A stretch of 64,000 nt of DNA from Pauljensenia sp902373545 (GTDB lineage: Bacteria > Actinomycetota > Actinomycetes > Actinomycetales > Actinomycetaceae), in the NCBI RefSeq assembly GCF_041432775.1, contig NZ_JAPWAG010000001.1, positions 124,001 to 188,000 on the forward strand, in the 5' to 3' direction. The stretch's first letter is position 1. Every line of letters begins with the position of its first letter. The notes under the pieces were generated by a model. The model worked only from the letters and a program-made list of their open reading frames with translations, was not told where the DNA came from and made no database searches. This document shows, in pieces, positions 1-8,339 of this stretch. Position numbers and translations under genes: made by a program.

Positions 1-147
1 ACGACCGCTGGCGGCGCGAAGGCCGAGGCGCTCGGGCGTGCCTTAGCGGGTGCCTCGCCCCTCGACCTCCCGGTCACGGGCATCCTGGCCCCCACGACGC
101 GCGTCTACCTGGACGAGGCCGCAGCGTCGCAGATTGCTCTCCCGTAG
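1..147 (+). CDS. pgl: 6-phosphogluconolactonase, C-terminal fragment
   Basis: Frame 1 is open from the window edge to a TAG at 145-147, giving the last 48 residues of a protein whose start lies outside. The tail reads TRVYLDEAAASQI, matching the end of actinobacterial 6-phosphogluconolactonases (a tryptophan or tyrosine, then a hydrophobic residue and LDEAAA). Just before it is a GAxKAEAL...LP stretch also typical of the family. The enzyme hydrolyses 6-phosphogluconolactone in the oxidative pentose phosphate pathway. It is convergent with secG and followed by a terminator hairpin. The identification rests on a short tail, so another sugar-phosphate isomerase-like protein cannot be fully excluded. 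Confidence 0.7.
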   Translation, partial: TTAGGAKAEALGRALAGASPLDLPVTGILAPTTRVYLDEAAASQIALP

Positions 148-167
148 GGGATCTGCAGACAAATAAG

Positions 168-194
168 GAGGCGGGATCATTGTGACCCCGCCTC
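168..194. terminator. Rho-independent terminator hairpin after pgl
   Basis: A perfect 8-bp stem (168-175 with 187-194) with an 11-base loop lies 20 bases after the pgl stop. The right-hand flank is not a strong T run, so termination efficiency is uncertain. Confidence 0.6.
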
Positions 195-304
195 TGTCAC
201 ACATTGAATGGGGCGGATGCCACACCGAGAATAGACGAGCAGAACAGGAAGAAGAAAACGCGTTCGGTAACTGACGCGGCTTGCGGCGTTAAGAACAAAT
301 GAAA

Positions 305-334
305 CTGGCTCCCCACGCGATGGTGGGGAGCCAG
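305..334 (-). terminator. Terminator of the gap-pgk-tpiA-secG transcript
   Basis: A perfect 11-bp stem (305-315 with 324-334) lies 24 bases beyond the secG stop. On the minus strand it is followed by TTTCATTTGTTCTT. This is a good intrinsic terminator for the leftward glycolytic transcript. Confidence 0.8.
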
Positions 335-357
335 GAAACGATATCGATCATTGACGA

Positions 358-603
358 TCAACGACCGTACTTCGCCAGCAGCGCGTAGCCGATGATGCAC
401 ACCAGCCAGATGAGCAGCGTGCCCAGGGTGATGCGGTTCAGGTTACGCTCGGCGACACCGGAGGAGCCGGCCGACGAGGAAATGCCGCCACCGAACATGT
501 CCGACAGACCGCCACCCTGTCCCTTGTGCATAAGGACGGTCAGCGTCAGCAGGATGCTGGTCAGGAAGATCAGCACGATCAGCACGTTGTTCAGAATGGT
601 CAC
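358..603 (-). CDS. secG: Preprotein translocase subunit SecG
   Basis: This 81-residue membrane protein is the small SecG partner of the SecYE channel. It has two hydrophobic segments (about residues 5-24 and 57-77) separated by the glycine-rich SecG loop (HKGQGGGLSDMFGGG). The GTG at 603 was chosen because the longer open frame upstream adds 46 non-SecG residues and the resulting length matches the family. It lies downstream of tpiA after a 160-base gap, an arrangement common in actinobacteria where secG ends the gap-pgk-tpi cluster. Confidence 0.93.
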   Translation of the reverse strand: MTILNNVLIVLIFLTSILLTLTVLMHKGQGGGLSDMFGGGISSSAGSSGVAERNLNRITLGTLLIWLVCIIGYALLAKYGR

Positions 604-763
604 GGTCAATCCAGTTTCTATCGCAGTTCGCCCCTCTTGGGGCACATACACGACAAGTGTAACGGAGAATGGCAGCGGGGCCAACCGGCACACCGATTGG
701 CCCCGCCTCGCATTCGCTCCGACCCGGCTAGTTGCGGCCAAGGGGCGGGCGAGTGAGCGTCGC

Positions 764-1540
764 TCAGGCGTAGAAGTTCGCCATGGCGGCGAAGGAGTCA
801 GCCTTCAGGGACGCGCCGCCGACGAGACCGCCGTCGACGTCGGGCTGAGCCATGAGCTCCTTGATGTTGCCGGGCTTGGCGGATCCACCGTAGAGGATAC
901 GGGTCGCTTCGGCGGTTTCGGCGCCGAAGTCCTCGGCGAGGGCGGCGCGGATGGCGCCGCACACTTCCTGCGCGTCGGCGGCGGAGGCGGTTTCGCCGGT
1001 GCCGATGGCCCAGATGGGCTCGTAGGCGATGACGATCTTGGCGACCTCTTCGGCCTTCCAGCCGGCGAGGGCGGCGCGGATCTGGCCGAGAACGAACTCG
1101 ACGTAGGTGCCGGCCTTGCGGACCTCGAGGGCTTCGCCGCAGCACAGGATCGGGGTCATGCCCGCGTCGAAGACCTTGCGAGCCTTGGCGCCGACGAGCT
1201 CGTCGGACTCGTTGTGGTACTCGCGACGCTCGGAGTGACCCATGACGACGTAGGTGACGCCGAGCTTGGTCAGCATGTCGGTGGAGATTTCGCCGGTGTA
1301 GGCGCCGTTGTCGTGGACGGACACGTCCTGCGCGCCGTACTTGATGCCGAGTTCGTCGGCGTCAACGATGGTCTGGACGGTGCGAATGTCGGTGAACGGC
1401 GGGATGACGAGGACCTCGCACTTGGAGTAGTCGTGTCCCGCGTCGGACAGCGCCATCGCCAGGCCCTGGACGAGGTGGTTGGCCTCGAGGTGATCGAGGT
1501 TCATCTTCCAGTTGCCGGCCATGAGGGGGGTACGTGCCAT
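764..1540 (-). CDS. tpiA: Triosephosphate isomerase
   Basis: This 258-residue enzyme interconverts dihydroxyacetone phosphate and glyceraldehyde 3-phosphate. The N-terminal NWKMN supplies the active-site Asn and Lys, GHSERR contains the electrophilic His, and YEPIWAIGTG contains the catalytic Glu before the flexible loop; GGSAKPGN near the C terminus binds phosphate. Its GGAGG ribosome-binding site lies inside the end of pgk, and only three bases separate the pgk stop from its ATG, so the two are translationally linked. Confidence 0.98.
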   Translation of the reverse strand: MARTPLMAGNWKMNLDHLEANHLVQGLAMALSDAGHDYSKCEVLVIPPFTDIRTVQTIVDADELGIKYGAQDVSVHDNGAYTGEISTDMLTKLGVTYVVMGHSERREYHNESDELVGAKARKVFDAGMTPILCCGEALEVRKAGTYVEFVLGQIRAALAGWKAEEVAKIVIAYEPIWAIGTGETASAADAQEVCGAIRAALAEDFGAETAEATRILYGGSAKPGNIKELMAQPDVDGGLVGGASLKADSFAAMANFYA

Positions 1541-1543
1541 GAG

Positions 1544-2734
1544 TCAGTCCTCCAGAACTGCGATACCGGGCAGAACCTTGCCCTCGAGGAGCTCGAGGGA
1601 GGCGCCGCCGCCAGTGGAAATGTGGGAGAAGGTGTTCTCGTCGAAGCCGAGCAGGCGCACGGCCGCGGCGGAGTCGCCACCGCCGATGACGGAGAACATG
1701 GAGCCCGTGGACAGGGCTTCGGCAACCGCGCGGGTGCCGCCGGAGAACGCGTCGAATTCGAAGACGCCCATGGGGCCGTTCCAGGCCACGGTCTTGGCGG
1801 TGGCCAGCTTGTCGGCGAAGAGCTTCTGCGACTCAGGGCCGATGTCCAGACCCATCTGGTCGTCGGGGATCGCGTCGACCGTGACGACGGTCGCGGGCGC
1901 GTCGGCCGCGAACTCGGGGGCGACGACGACGTCGACGGGCAGCACCAGGTCGACGCCGCGCTCGGCGGCCTCGGCGATGTAGCCCTTGACGGTGTCGATC
2001 TGGTCGGCCTCGAGGAGAGACTTACCGACGGAGTAGCCCTGAGCGGCCAGGAAGGTGAAGGCCATGCCGCCGCCGATGAAGAGCATGTCGGCCTTCTTCA
2101 GCAGGTTGGCGATGACGCCGAGCTTGTCGGAGACCTTGGAGCCGCCGAGGACGACGCCGTAGGGGCGCTCGGGGTCGCCGGTGACCTTGGACAGGGACTC
2201 GATCTCCTTGAAGACAAGGAGGCCAGCAGCCGAGGGCAGGAGCTTGGCGATGTCGTAGACGGAGGCCTGCTTGCGGTGGACGACGCCGAAGCCGTCGGAG
2301 ACGAAGGCGTCGCCGAGCTTGGCGTATTCGCGGGCGAGTTCTTCGCGCTCTTCGTCGACCTTGGAGGTCTCGCGGGCGTCGTAGCGCACGTTCTCGAGCA
2401 GGGCGATCTCGCCCTCACCCAGGGCGGCGACGGTATCGGCGGCAGAGGGGCCGACGACGTCGGTGGCCAGCGTGACCTTCACGCCGGACAGCTCGGCGAG
2501 GCGGGTGGCGACGGGGGCCAGGGAGAAGGCAGGGTCGACCTTGCCCTTGGGGCGGCCCAGGTGGGCCAGGATGACGACCTTGGCGCCGGCGTCGGTCAGC
2601 GTCTTAAGGGTGGGCAGTGCTGCGCGGATGCGGCCATCGTCGGTGATGACGCCGTCCTTCAGCGGAACGTTGAAGTCGGAACGGACCAGGACGCGCTTGC
2701 CGCGCAGGTCGCCCAGGGAGGAAATGGTCCTCAT
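1544..2734 (-). CDS. pgk: Phosphoglycerate kinase
   Basis: This 396-residue cytosolic kinase transfers phosphate from 1,3-bisphosphoglycerate to ADP. It shows the RSDFNVPL motif near residue 20, HLGRPKG near 60, the GGSKVSDKLGV stretch near 197, and the C-terminal GGGDSAAA nucleotide-binding loop. The ATG at 2734 follows AAAGGA at proper spacing. It sits between gap and tpiA in the same orientation, and a 14-bp hairpin in the gap-pgk spacer may adjust relative mRNA levels. Confidence 0.98.
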   Translation of the reverse strand: MRTISSLGDLRGKRVLVRSDFNVPLKDGVITDDGRIRAALPTLKTLTDAGAKVVILAHLGRPKGKVDPAFSLAPVATRLAELSGVKVTLATDVVGPSAADTVAALGEGEIALLENVRYDARETSKVDEEREELAREYAKLGDAFVSDGFGVVHRKQASVYDIAKLLPSAAGLLVFKEIESLSKVTGDPERPYGVVLGGSKVSDKLGVIANLLKKADMLFIGGGMAFTFLAAQGYSVGKSLLEADQIDTVKGYIAEAAERGVDLVLPVDVVVAPEFAADAPATVVTVDAIPDDQMGLDIGPESQKLFADKLATAKTVAWNGPMGVFEFDAFSGGTRAVAEALSTGSMFSVIGGGDSAAAVRLLGFDENTFSHISTGGGASLELLEGKVLPGIAVLED

Positions 2735-2774
2735 GGGGAATCCTTTCAGTGGAAAGAAAGTGACGGTGATGTGC

Positions 2775-2808
2775 GAGATGCCCGTGCACGTGCGTGCACG
2801 GGCATCTC
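2775..2808 (-). other. Long hairpin in the gap-pgk spacer
   Basis: A perfect 14-bp inverted repeat (2775-2788 with 2795-2808, six-base loop) sits between gap and pgk. No T run follows on the minus strand, so it is unlikely to be a simple terminator. It may be an mRNA-stabilising or processing structure that sets the gap:pgk ratio. Confidence 0.6.
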
Positions 2809-2840
2809 ACTGTCAGCTCATGGCTGGGTCGTCAGCGCTC

Positions 2841-3848
2841 TCAGGCGAGCTTGGAGCCGACGAGGGCGGTGAGGCGAACGAGAGCGTTCGAGTAGCCCCA
2901 CTCGTTGTCGTACCAGGACAGGACCTTGACGAGGTTGCCGATGACCTTGGTCTCGGTGGCGTCGAAGATCGAGGTGTGCGGGTCGCCCACGATGTCGGAG
3001 GAGACGATCGGATCCTCGGTGTACTCAAGAACACCCTTGAGCTCACCCTCAGCGGCGGCCTTCACGGCAGCCTTGACGGCCTCGACGGAGACCTCCTTCT
3101 TCGCGATGAAGGTGAGGTCGGTCAGGGAGCCGGTCGGGGTGGGGACGCGGACGGCGAGGCCGTCGAACTTGCCCTCGAGCTCGGGCAGGACCAGGGCGAC
3201 AGCCTGGGCAGCACCGGTCTTGGTGGGGATCATGTTCAGGGCCGCGGCGCGGGCGCGACGCAGATCCTTGTGGGGGGCGTCGAGGACGCGCTGATCGCCC
3301 GTGTAGGAGTGGATGGTGGTCATGATGCCGCGCTCGATGCCGAAGTTCTCCTCGAGAACCTTGGCCAGGGGGGCGAGGCAGTTGGTCGTGCAGGAAGCGT
3401 TCGACACGATGTTCATCGTCTCGCCGTCGTACTTGTCCTCGTTCACGCCCATGACGAAGGTGCCGTCGACGTTCTTCGCGGGAGCGGAGATGACGACCTT
3501 CTTGGCGCCACCCTCGAGGTGAGCCTTGGCCTTCTCACCATCGGTGAAGAAGCCGGTGGACTCAACGACAACCTCAACGCCGAGCTCGCCCCAGGGCAGA
3601 TCGGCGGGGTTACGCTGTGCGAGCACCTTGATGTGCTTGCCGTCAACGATGATGCCCTCGTCATCGTAGGACACCTCACCCTGGAAGCGACCCGTGATCG
3701 AGTCGTACTTCAGCAGGTGAGCAAGGGTCTTGTTGTCGGTCAGGTCGTTAACGGCGACGACCTCGATGTCCGCGCCCTGCTCGAGAGCGGCGCGGAAGAA
3801 GTTACGGCCGATGCGGCCGAAGCCGTTGATGCCAACGCGGGTGGTCAC
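2841..3848 (-). CDS. gap: Glyceraldehyde-3-phosphate dehydrogenase, type I
   Basis: This 335-residue enzyme oxidises glyceraldehyde 3-phosphate with NAD to 1,3-bisphosphoglycerate. It has the N-terminal NAD-binding GINGFGRIGR, the catalytic cysteine in SNASCTTNCL near residue 150, and a C terminus with WYDNEWGYSNALV. The GTG at 3848 is preceded by a perfect AGGAGG eight bases away; an upstream in-frame extension to 3896 has no homology and is rejected. It heads the gap-pgk-tpiA-secG series and has a structured leader with its own promoter. Confidence 0.97.
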   Translation of the reverse strand: MTTRVGINGFGRIGRNFFRAALEQGADIEVVAVNDLTDNKTLAHLLKYDSITGRFQGEVSYDDEGIIVDGKHIKVLAQRNPADLPWGELGVEVVVESTGFFTDGEKAKAHLEGGAKKVVISAPAKNVDGTFVMGVNEDKYDGETMNIVSNASCTTNCLAPLAKVLEENFGIERGIMTTIHSYTGDQRVLDAPHKDLRRARAAALNMIPTKTGAAQAVALVLPELEGKFDGLAVRVPTPTGSLTDLTFIAKKEVSVEAVKAAVKAAAEGELKGVLEYTEDPIVSSDIVGDPHTSIFDATETKVIGNLVKVLSWYDNEWGYSNALVRLTALVGSKLA

Positions 3849-3865
3849 TATGGTTCCTCCTGCTC

Positions 3866-3882
3866 GTGCCCTCACAGGGCAC
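3866..3882 (-). other. Leader hairpin just upstream of the gap ribosome-binding site
   Basis: A 7-bp perfect stem (3866-3872 with 876-882 of the same kilobase) lies about ten bases before the gap Shine-Dalgarno site, inside a roughly 100-base leader. It could protect the 5' end of the mRNA or tune translation. Confidence 0.4.
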
Positions 3883-3952
3883 GGTTTTCGATGCAACCGG
3901 GCGTGCGGGTTGCCAGCCCGGCCCGCAGATTTCTGCGGTTCCAGCAGTTCCT

Positions 3953-3981
3953 AATCTACACCCGAAAGCGGACTCTGTCAC
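3953..3981 (-). promoter_or_regulatory. Candidate sigma-A promoter of gap
   Basis: On the minus strand GTGACA (3976-3981) and TAGATT (3953-3958) are spaced by exactly 17 bases, about 100 bases before the gap start. The perfect 14-base palindrome CAATTTCGAAATTG (3986-3999) lies four bases upstream of the -35 hexamer and may be an operator. The assignment is by sequence only. Confidence 0.5.
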
Positions 3982-4050
3982 AATCCAATTTCGAAATTGA
4001 TACGTGGGCTAATTCTCGTTTGAACTGGGACGAACGTAACAGGGGGGAAG

Positions 4051-5034
4051 TCAGTCCTCTTCGAGCATGTCGAGAGTGAGGGCGGATTCGGTGTCCGGTA
4101 TGCCGCGTTCGTGGGCGACTTTGTCCGCCAACGCCAACAGGCGGCGGATGCGTCCGGCGACGGCGTCCTTGGTCAGCGGCGGGTTCGTGTGTTTGCCCAG
4201 CTCTTCGAGGGAGGCCTGCTTGTACTTCAGGCGCAGGGTGCCAGCTTCGAGCAGGTGCGCGGGCACGTCGTCACCGAGGATCTCAAAGGCGCGTTCGACG
4301 CGGGCGCCGGCGGCGACGGCCGCGCGCGCGGAGCGCCGCAGGTTGGCATCGTCAAAGTTGGCCAGCCGGTTTGCGCTGCCTCGGGCCTCGCGGCGTTCGC
4401 GCCGCTCCTGCCACGCCTCGAACGTCGAGGGCGCACCCATGGCGGCGATGAGGGTTCCGATCGCGTCGGAGTCGCGCACGGACACACGGTCGGTGCCGCG
4501 CACTTCCTTCGAGCGGGCGGCAGCGCCGAGCTTGCGCGCGCAGCCGACCATCGCGAGGGCCACCTCGGGCCCCGGGCAGGTGATCTCGAGGGAGGAGGAA
4601 CGGCCCGGTTCCATGAGGGAGCCGCGTGCCAAGAAGGCTCCGCGCCAGATTGCGGCGGCCTCGGCAGTGCCGGAGGCGACGAGCACGGGGGGCAGGCCTC
4701 GCACGGGGCGACGCATGGAGTCGATCAGGCCGGTCATGCGCGCGAGCTCGTCGGCCTTATGGACGACGCGCACGACGTAGCGCTTGCCGCGGCGAAGGGA
4801 GGAGCCGGACACGACGACGACGGAGGACTCCGCGTTATAGAGAGCCTGCAGGTAGGTGCGCAGGCGCCGCGCGGCAACGGCCGAGTCGAGCTCGGCCTCG
4901 ACAAGGATGCGGCCACCGACGAGGTGGAGTCCTCCGGCAAAGCGAAGCGTCGCGCTCACTTCGGCGGCCACCTCGGAGGGGGTGGTGATGACGGCACGCG
5001 CGAGCTCGTCCTTCATGTCTGATGTCAGGGACAC
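4051..5034 (-). CDS. whiA: WhiA sporulation/division regulator family protein
   Basis: This 327-residue protein belongs to the WhiA family: an N-terminal homing-endonuclease-like domain without nuclease function, and a C-terminal helix-turn-helix near residues 275-315 (SLEELG...LTKDAVAGRIRRL). In Streptomyces WhiA works with WhiB on division genes; in non-sporulating relatives it links growth and division. GTG at 5034 follows GGGAGAATCA and gives the usual length; an ATG at 5073 would add 13 unrelated residues. It sits in the conserved order rapZ-yvcK-whiA. Confidence 0.95.
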   Translation of the reverse strand: MSLTSDMKDELARAVITTPSEVAAEVSATLRFAGGLHLVGGRILVEAELDSAVAARRLRTYLQALYNAESSVVVVSGSSLRRGKRYVVRVVHKADELARMTGLIDSMRRPVRGLPPVLVASGTAEAAAIWRGAFLARGSLMEPGRSSSLEITCPGPEVALAMVGCARKLGAAARSKEVRGTDRVSVRDSDAIGTLIAAMGAPSTFEAWQERRERREARGSANRLANFDDANLRRSARAAVAAGARVERAFEILGDDVPAHLLEAGTLRLKYKQASLEELGKHTNPPLTKDAVAGRIRRLLALADKVAHERGIPDTESALTLDMLEED

Positions 5035-5079
5035 TGATTCTCCCGATGTGTGATGTCGTGTGTCAGCGGGCAACGGGTT

Positions 5080-6084
5080 CTAGGGTAGCCACGTTTCGGT
5101 CTGGCCCACCTCACCAAGGAAGCCGTCGAACGCGTCACGCAGGGCGGCTGCGAGTCGCAGGGGGTCGTGGTGGGGGGCGCCATCGCCGGTACGCACCTGG
5201 CGCAGGAGCACGCGCGCGCCCAGTTCTTCGGCGGCAACGATGAGGTCGTCGATGTCGTCGCAGGCGGTGGGGTCGGCGATGACGACGTCAAGCTTGAGCG
5301 CGGGCGCGTATTCGCGTAGGACCCGCACGTGGTCGGCCGTGGACATGGTGTCGGTTTCGCCGCGCTGGCGGGCAAGGTTGAGCACGAGCGCGCGGTGGGC
5401 GTCGGTCGTGGCCAGTGCGCGGTTGATCTCGGGCACCAGCAGGTGCGGGATGACGGAGGTGTACCAGGAGCCGGGGCCCAGGACGACCCAGTCGGCCTCG
5501 GAGATAGCGTCGGTGACGGCGGCGGGCACCGCTGGGGTCTCGGGCGTGATGCGCACGTGCTCGACGGTGCCGGGGGCGACGGCGACCTTGCACTGGCCGG
5601 CCACGACGTAGCGCCGCCCGCCGTCGTTCATGTCCGCCTCGATATCGATCGGGGTGGTCGCCATGGGCAGGACGCGGCCCTGGGCGCCAAGCAGTCGGCC
5701 GACCCAGTCCAGGCCTTCAACCGGATCGTCGAGGAGCTGCCACAGGCCCGAGATCAGCAGGTTTCCGAGCGCGTGCCCGTTGAGGGGCCCGGTCGTGTCC
5801 AGGCGCAGCTGCATGACGTCGCGCCACGTCAGGCCCCACTCGGATTCCTCACAGAGCGACGCCAGCGCCATGCGCAGGTCACCAGGAGGCAGGATAGGCA
5901 TCTCCTGGCGCAGCCGCCCGGAGGATCCGCCGTCGTCGGCGACGGTCACGACGGCCGTCAGGGCGCGGGTGATGTGGCGAAGGGCCCGCAGGGTGGCGGA
6001 CAGTCCGTGTCCGCCACCGAGGGCGACGATGGACTGGCCGGATTCTCCTCGTTGAACCCAGCCAGCAGCATCCAGATAGGGCAT
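5080..6084 (-). CDS. yvcK: YvcK/CofD-like gluconeogenesis factor
   Basis: This 334-residue protein has the family start IVALGGGHGLSATLRALR (Rossmann-like nucleotide pocket), the VTVADDGGSSGRLR segment and PPGDLRMAL. YvcK homologues bind UDP-sugars and are needed for growth on gluconeogenic carbon and for envelope integrity; in mycobacteria the homologue is called CuvA. The ATG at 6084 overlaps the rapZ stop by one base (TAATG), and whiA follows 45 bases on, so the three genes are probably cotranslated. Confidence 0.94.
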   Translation of the reverse strand: MPYLDAAGWVQRGESGQSIVALGGGHGLSATLRALRHITRALTAVVTVADDGGSSGRLRQEMPILPPGDLRMALASLCEESEWGLTWRDVMQLRLDTTGPLNGHALGNLLISGLWQLLDDPVEGLDWVGRLLGAQGRVLPMATTPIDIEADMNDGGRRYVVAGQCKVAVAPGTVEHVRITPETPAVPAAVTDAISEADWVVLGPGSWYTSVIPHLLVPEINRALATTDAHRALVLNLARQRGETDTMSTADHVRVLREYAPALKLDVVIADPTACDDIDDLIVAAEELGARVLLRQVRTGDGAPHHDPLRLAAALRDAFDGFLGEVGQTETWLP

Positions 6085-7079
6085 TATTCTCTCCCAATGT
6101 CGCGGTGCATGACGCGAACGGAATGTCCGCGTTCACGCAGGCGTGCGGCGATGGCCTCGGAGCATGCGACGGAGCGGTGCTTTCCGCCCGTGCAGCCGAT
6201 GGCGATTGTGACGAATGGCTTCAATTCTGCCAGATAGCCGTCGAGCATGGGGGCCAAAAGGTCGGCATAGCCCAGAGCGAAATCGCGGGCTCCCGGCTGG
6301 GAGAGGACATAGTCGGCCACCGCCTGGTCCTTGCCGGTCAGGTGGCGCAGTTCGTCGACCCAGTACGGGTTCTTCAAGAAGCGCACGTCGACGACGTGGT
6401 CGGCGTCCAGGGGCAGGCCGTGCTTGAAGCCGAAGGACTCGACGGTGACCTGGAGGGGGCGCTCCTCCCCCGCCACGATGTCGCGAATGCGCCTGGTCAG
6501 GTCGTGGACACTCATGGTGGAGGTGTCGATGACCTCGTCTGCTGCGCGCCGCAGGGGCGCGAGCAGGCGCATTTCGGCCTTGATGCCGTCCATGAGGGTG
6601 CCGGCGCCCTGGAGGGGGTGCGGGCGGCGGTTGGATTCGTAGCGACGCACGAGGGTCTCGGGGCTCGCCTCAAGGAAAATGACGCGGTAGACGATGCCTG
6701 CGCCCTTGAGCTGTTCGAGGGTGGCATCCAGCGTGCGGAAGAAGGTGCGCGAGCGCACGTCGACTCCGACGGCCAGGCGGTGCACGCCGGCGGCGGGGTC
6801 GTTGGACATCATGCCGACCAGGGCGGGCAGCATCGTCGGGGGAAGGTTGTCGACGACGTACCAGTCGAGGTCTTCCAGGGCCCGGGCCGCACCCGTGCGA
6901 CCGGCGCCGGAGTAGCCGGTGATGATAAGGACTTCGTTGGCGGCGCGCGGCTCGAACTTGGTGCGGGCGGCGTCGCGCACGGGGATGCCCTCGGGGAAGG
7001 TGCGGGGGTTTTCCTCCCTCATGGACGAGGCCTCCTCCTGGGGCGCGCTGCGTGCGTCCGTGGGTGCATGGTCGGTCAT
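6084..7079 (-). CDS. rapZ: RapZ family RNase adapter / nucleotide-binding protein
   Basis: This 331-residue protein has a P-loop near residue 54 (GYSGAGRTGA), the YVVDNLPP motif, and the C-terminal GCTGGKHRSV RapZ signature. In E. coli RapZ binds the GlmZ small RNA to control amino-sugar synthesis; in Gram-positives the role is less clear. The ATG at 7079 has AAGGAGG five bases upstream, which supports an N-terminal extension of about 45 hydrophilic residues not present in shorter family members. It lies between purT and yvcK. Confidence 0.94.
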   Translation of the reverse strand: MTDHAPTDARSAPQEEASSMREENPRTFPEGIPVRDAARTKFEPRAANEVLIITGYSGAGRTGAARALEDLDWYVVDNLPPTMLPALVGMMSNDPAAGVHRLAVGVDVRSRTFFRTLDATLEQLKGAGIVYRVIFLEASPETLVRRYESNRRPHPLQGAGTLMDGIKAEMRLLAPLRRAADEVIDTSTMSVHDLTRRIRDIVAGEERPLQVTVESFGFKHGLPLDADHVVDVRFLKNPYWVDELRHLTGKDQAVADYVLSQPGARDFALGYADLLAPMLDGYLAELKPFVTIAIGCTGGKHRSVACSEAIAARLRERGHSVRVMHRDIGRE

Positions 7080-7121
7080 GGTGTCCTCCTTGGGAGCGGG
7101 GTGAGCGTGGCTGTGGGTGTC

Positions 7122-8339
7122 TTAGGCAATCGGGGCGTCGTCGATGGTGATGGCCTGGGAGGCGCGCCGGGCGATGACGCGCGCTTCCTTGGGGGTGGCG
7201 GCACTGGCTGCGACGACGCCGACGCGTCGATGCGGGCGGCTGATCGGTTTGCCGAAGATGCGCACGATGTCAGCGGTGGCAAGCGCGGTGGCGACGCCGC
7301 GGTAGGCGGGGGCATCGATCGCTCGTTCGCTCTTGATGACGGCGGACGCGCCGGGCCGGGACAACTCGGTGGTGGTGGGCAGGCCGAGAATGGCGCGGGT
7401 GTGCAGCTCGAATTCGGACTGGCGCTGGGTGGCCATGGTGACCATGCCGGTGTCGTGGGGCCGGGGCGAGAGCTCAGAGAACCAGACCTCGTCGCCGCGC
7501 ACGAAGAACTCGACGCCGAAGAGGCCCAGGCAGGGTCCGTTGCCGGCCTGTGCAAGCGCGTCGGTGACGGCCTTGGCCATGTCGCGGGCCGAGGCCAGGG
7601 CGGCCTCGCTCATCGCCATGGGCTGCCAGGATTCGACGTAGTCGCCGCCCTCCTGGCGGTGGCCGATCGGCACGCAGAAGGAGGTCACGACGCTGGCGCT
7701 GTCCTGGTCCCAGGAGCGAACGGTGAGCAGCGTGATCTCGTAGTCGAAGTCGATGCCCTCTTCAACGATGACGACGCCGGTCGTCGCGCGCGCGTCCTCT
7801 TCGGCGTGCGCCCAGGCTGCGCCGGCCTGCTCGGGGCCGTCCACGCGGGACTGTCCGTGGCCTGAAGAAGACATGGTGGGCTTGACGAAAGCGGGGTAAC
7901 CGATCTCCTCCAGGGCTGCCGACAGCTCGGCCTCGCTGGACGCGAATCGGAAGTCGGACGTGCGCACGCCGGGCAGAGACGCGGCCAGGTGACGGATGCG
8001 CTGGCGATCCATCGTGGCCTGCACGGCAAAGGCGTTCGGCACGACGCGCACGCCGCGCTCCTCGTAGGCGCTCAAGCAGTCGGTGGCGATGGCCTCGACC
8101 TCGGGGACGATCAGGTCGACGTCCGCCTCATCCAGTACGGCGCGCAGGGCGGCCGGATCGCTCATGTCGAACACGCGGGAGGAGTCCGCGACCTGCATGG
8201 CAGGAGCATTGGCGTAGGAGTCGCACGCGATGACCGTGCATCCGTAGCGTTGCAGGGCGATCGTCACCTCTTTGCCGAGCTCGCCCGAGCCCAAGAGAGC
8301 CACGCGCACAGGAAGCGGCATTGGAAGCGTCATTGTCAT
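7122..8339 (-). CDS. purT: Formate-dependent GAR formyltransferase (PurT)
   Basis: This 405-residue ATP-grasp enzyme makes formyl-GAR from GAR, ATP and formate, the folate-independent third step of purine synthesis. The N terminus LLGSGELGKEV and the segments APAMQVAD and PEVEAIATD match PurT closely; KPTMSSSGHGQS is the ATP-grasp loop and SPRPHDTGMVT the C-terminal catalytic motif. The ATG at 8339 follows GGAGG and overlaps the uvrC stop by four bases. Its place inside the uvrC-rapZ-yvcK-whiA block is unusual and suggests insertion there. Confidence 0.95.
   Translation of the reverse strand: MTMTLPMPLPVRVALLGSGELGKEVTIALQRYGCTVIACDSYANAPAMQVADSSRVFDMSDPAALRAVLDEADVDLIVPEVEAIATDCLSAYEERGVRVVPNAFAVQATMDRQRIRHLAASLPGVRTSDFRFASSEAELSAALEEIGYPAFVKPTMSSSGHGQSRVDGPEQAGAAWAHAEEDARATTGVVIVEEGIDFDYEITLLTVRSWDQDSASVVTSFCVPIGHRQEGGDYVESWQPMAMSEAALASARDMAKAVTDALAQAGNGPCLGLFGVEFFVRGDEVWFSELSPRPHDTGMVTMATQRQSEFELHTRAILGLPTTTELSRPGASAVIKSERAIDAPAYRGVATALATADIVRIFGKPISRPHRRVGVVAASAATPKEARVIARRASQAITIDDAPIA

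Noticed and set aside
392..2872. Very long rightward open frame opposite secG, tpiA and pgk
   Set aside because: It runs antisense to three certain genes, has low-complexity Gly/Val/Asp composition typical of a high-GC shadow frame, and no ribosome site.
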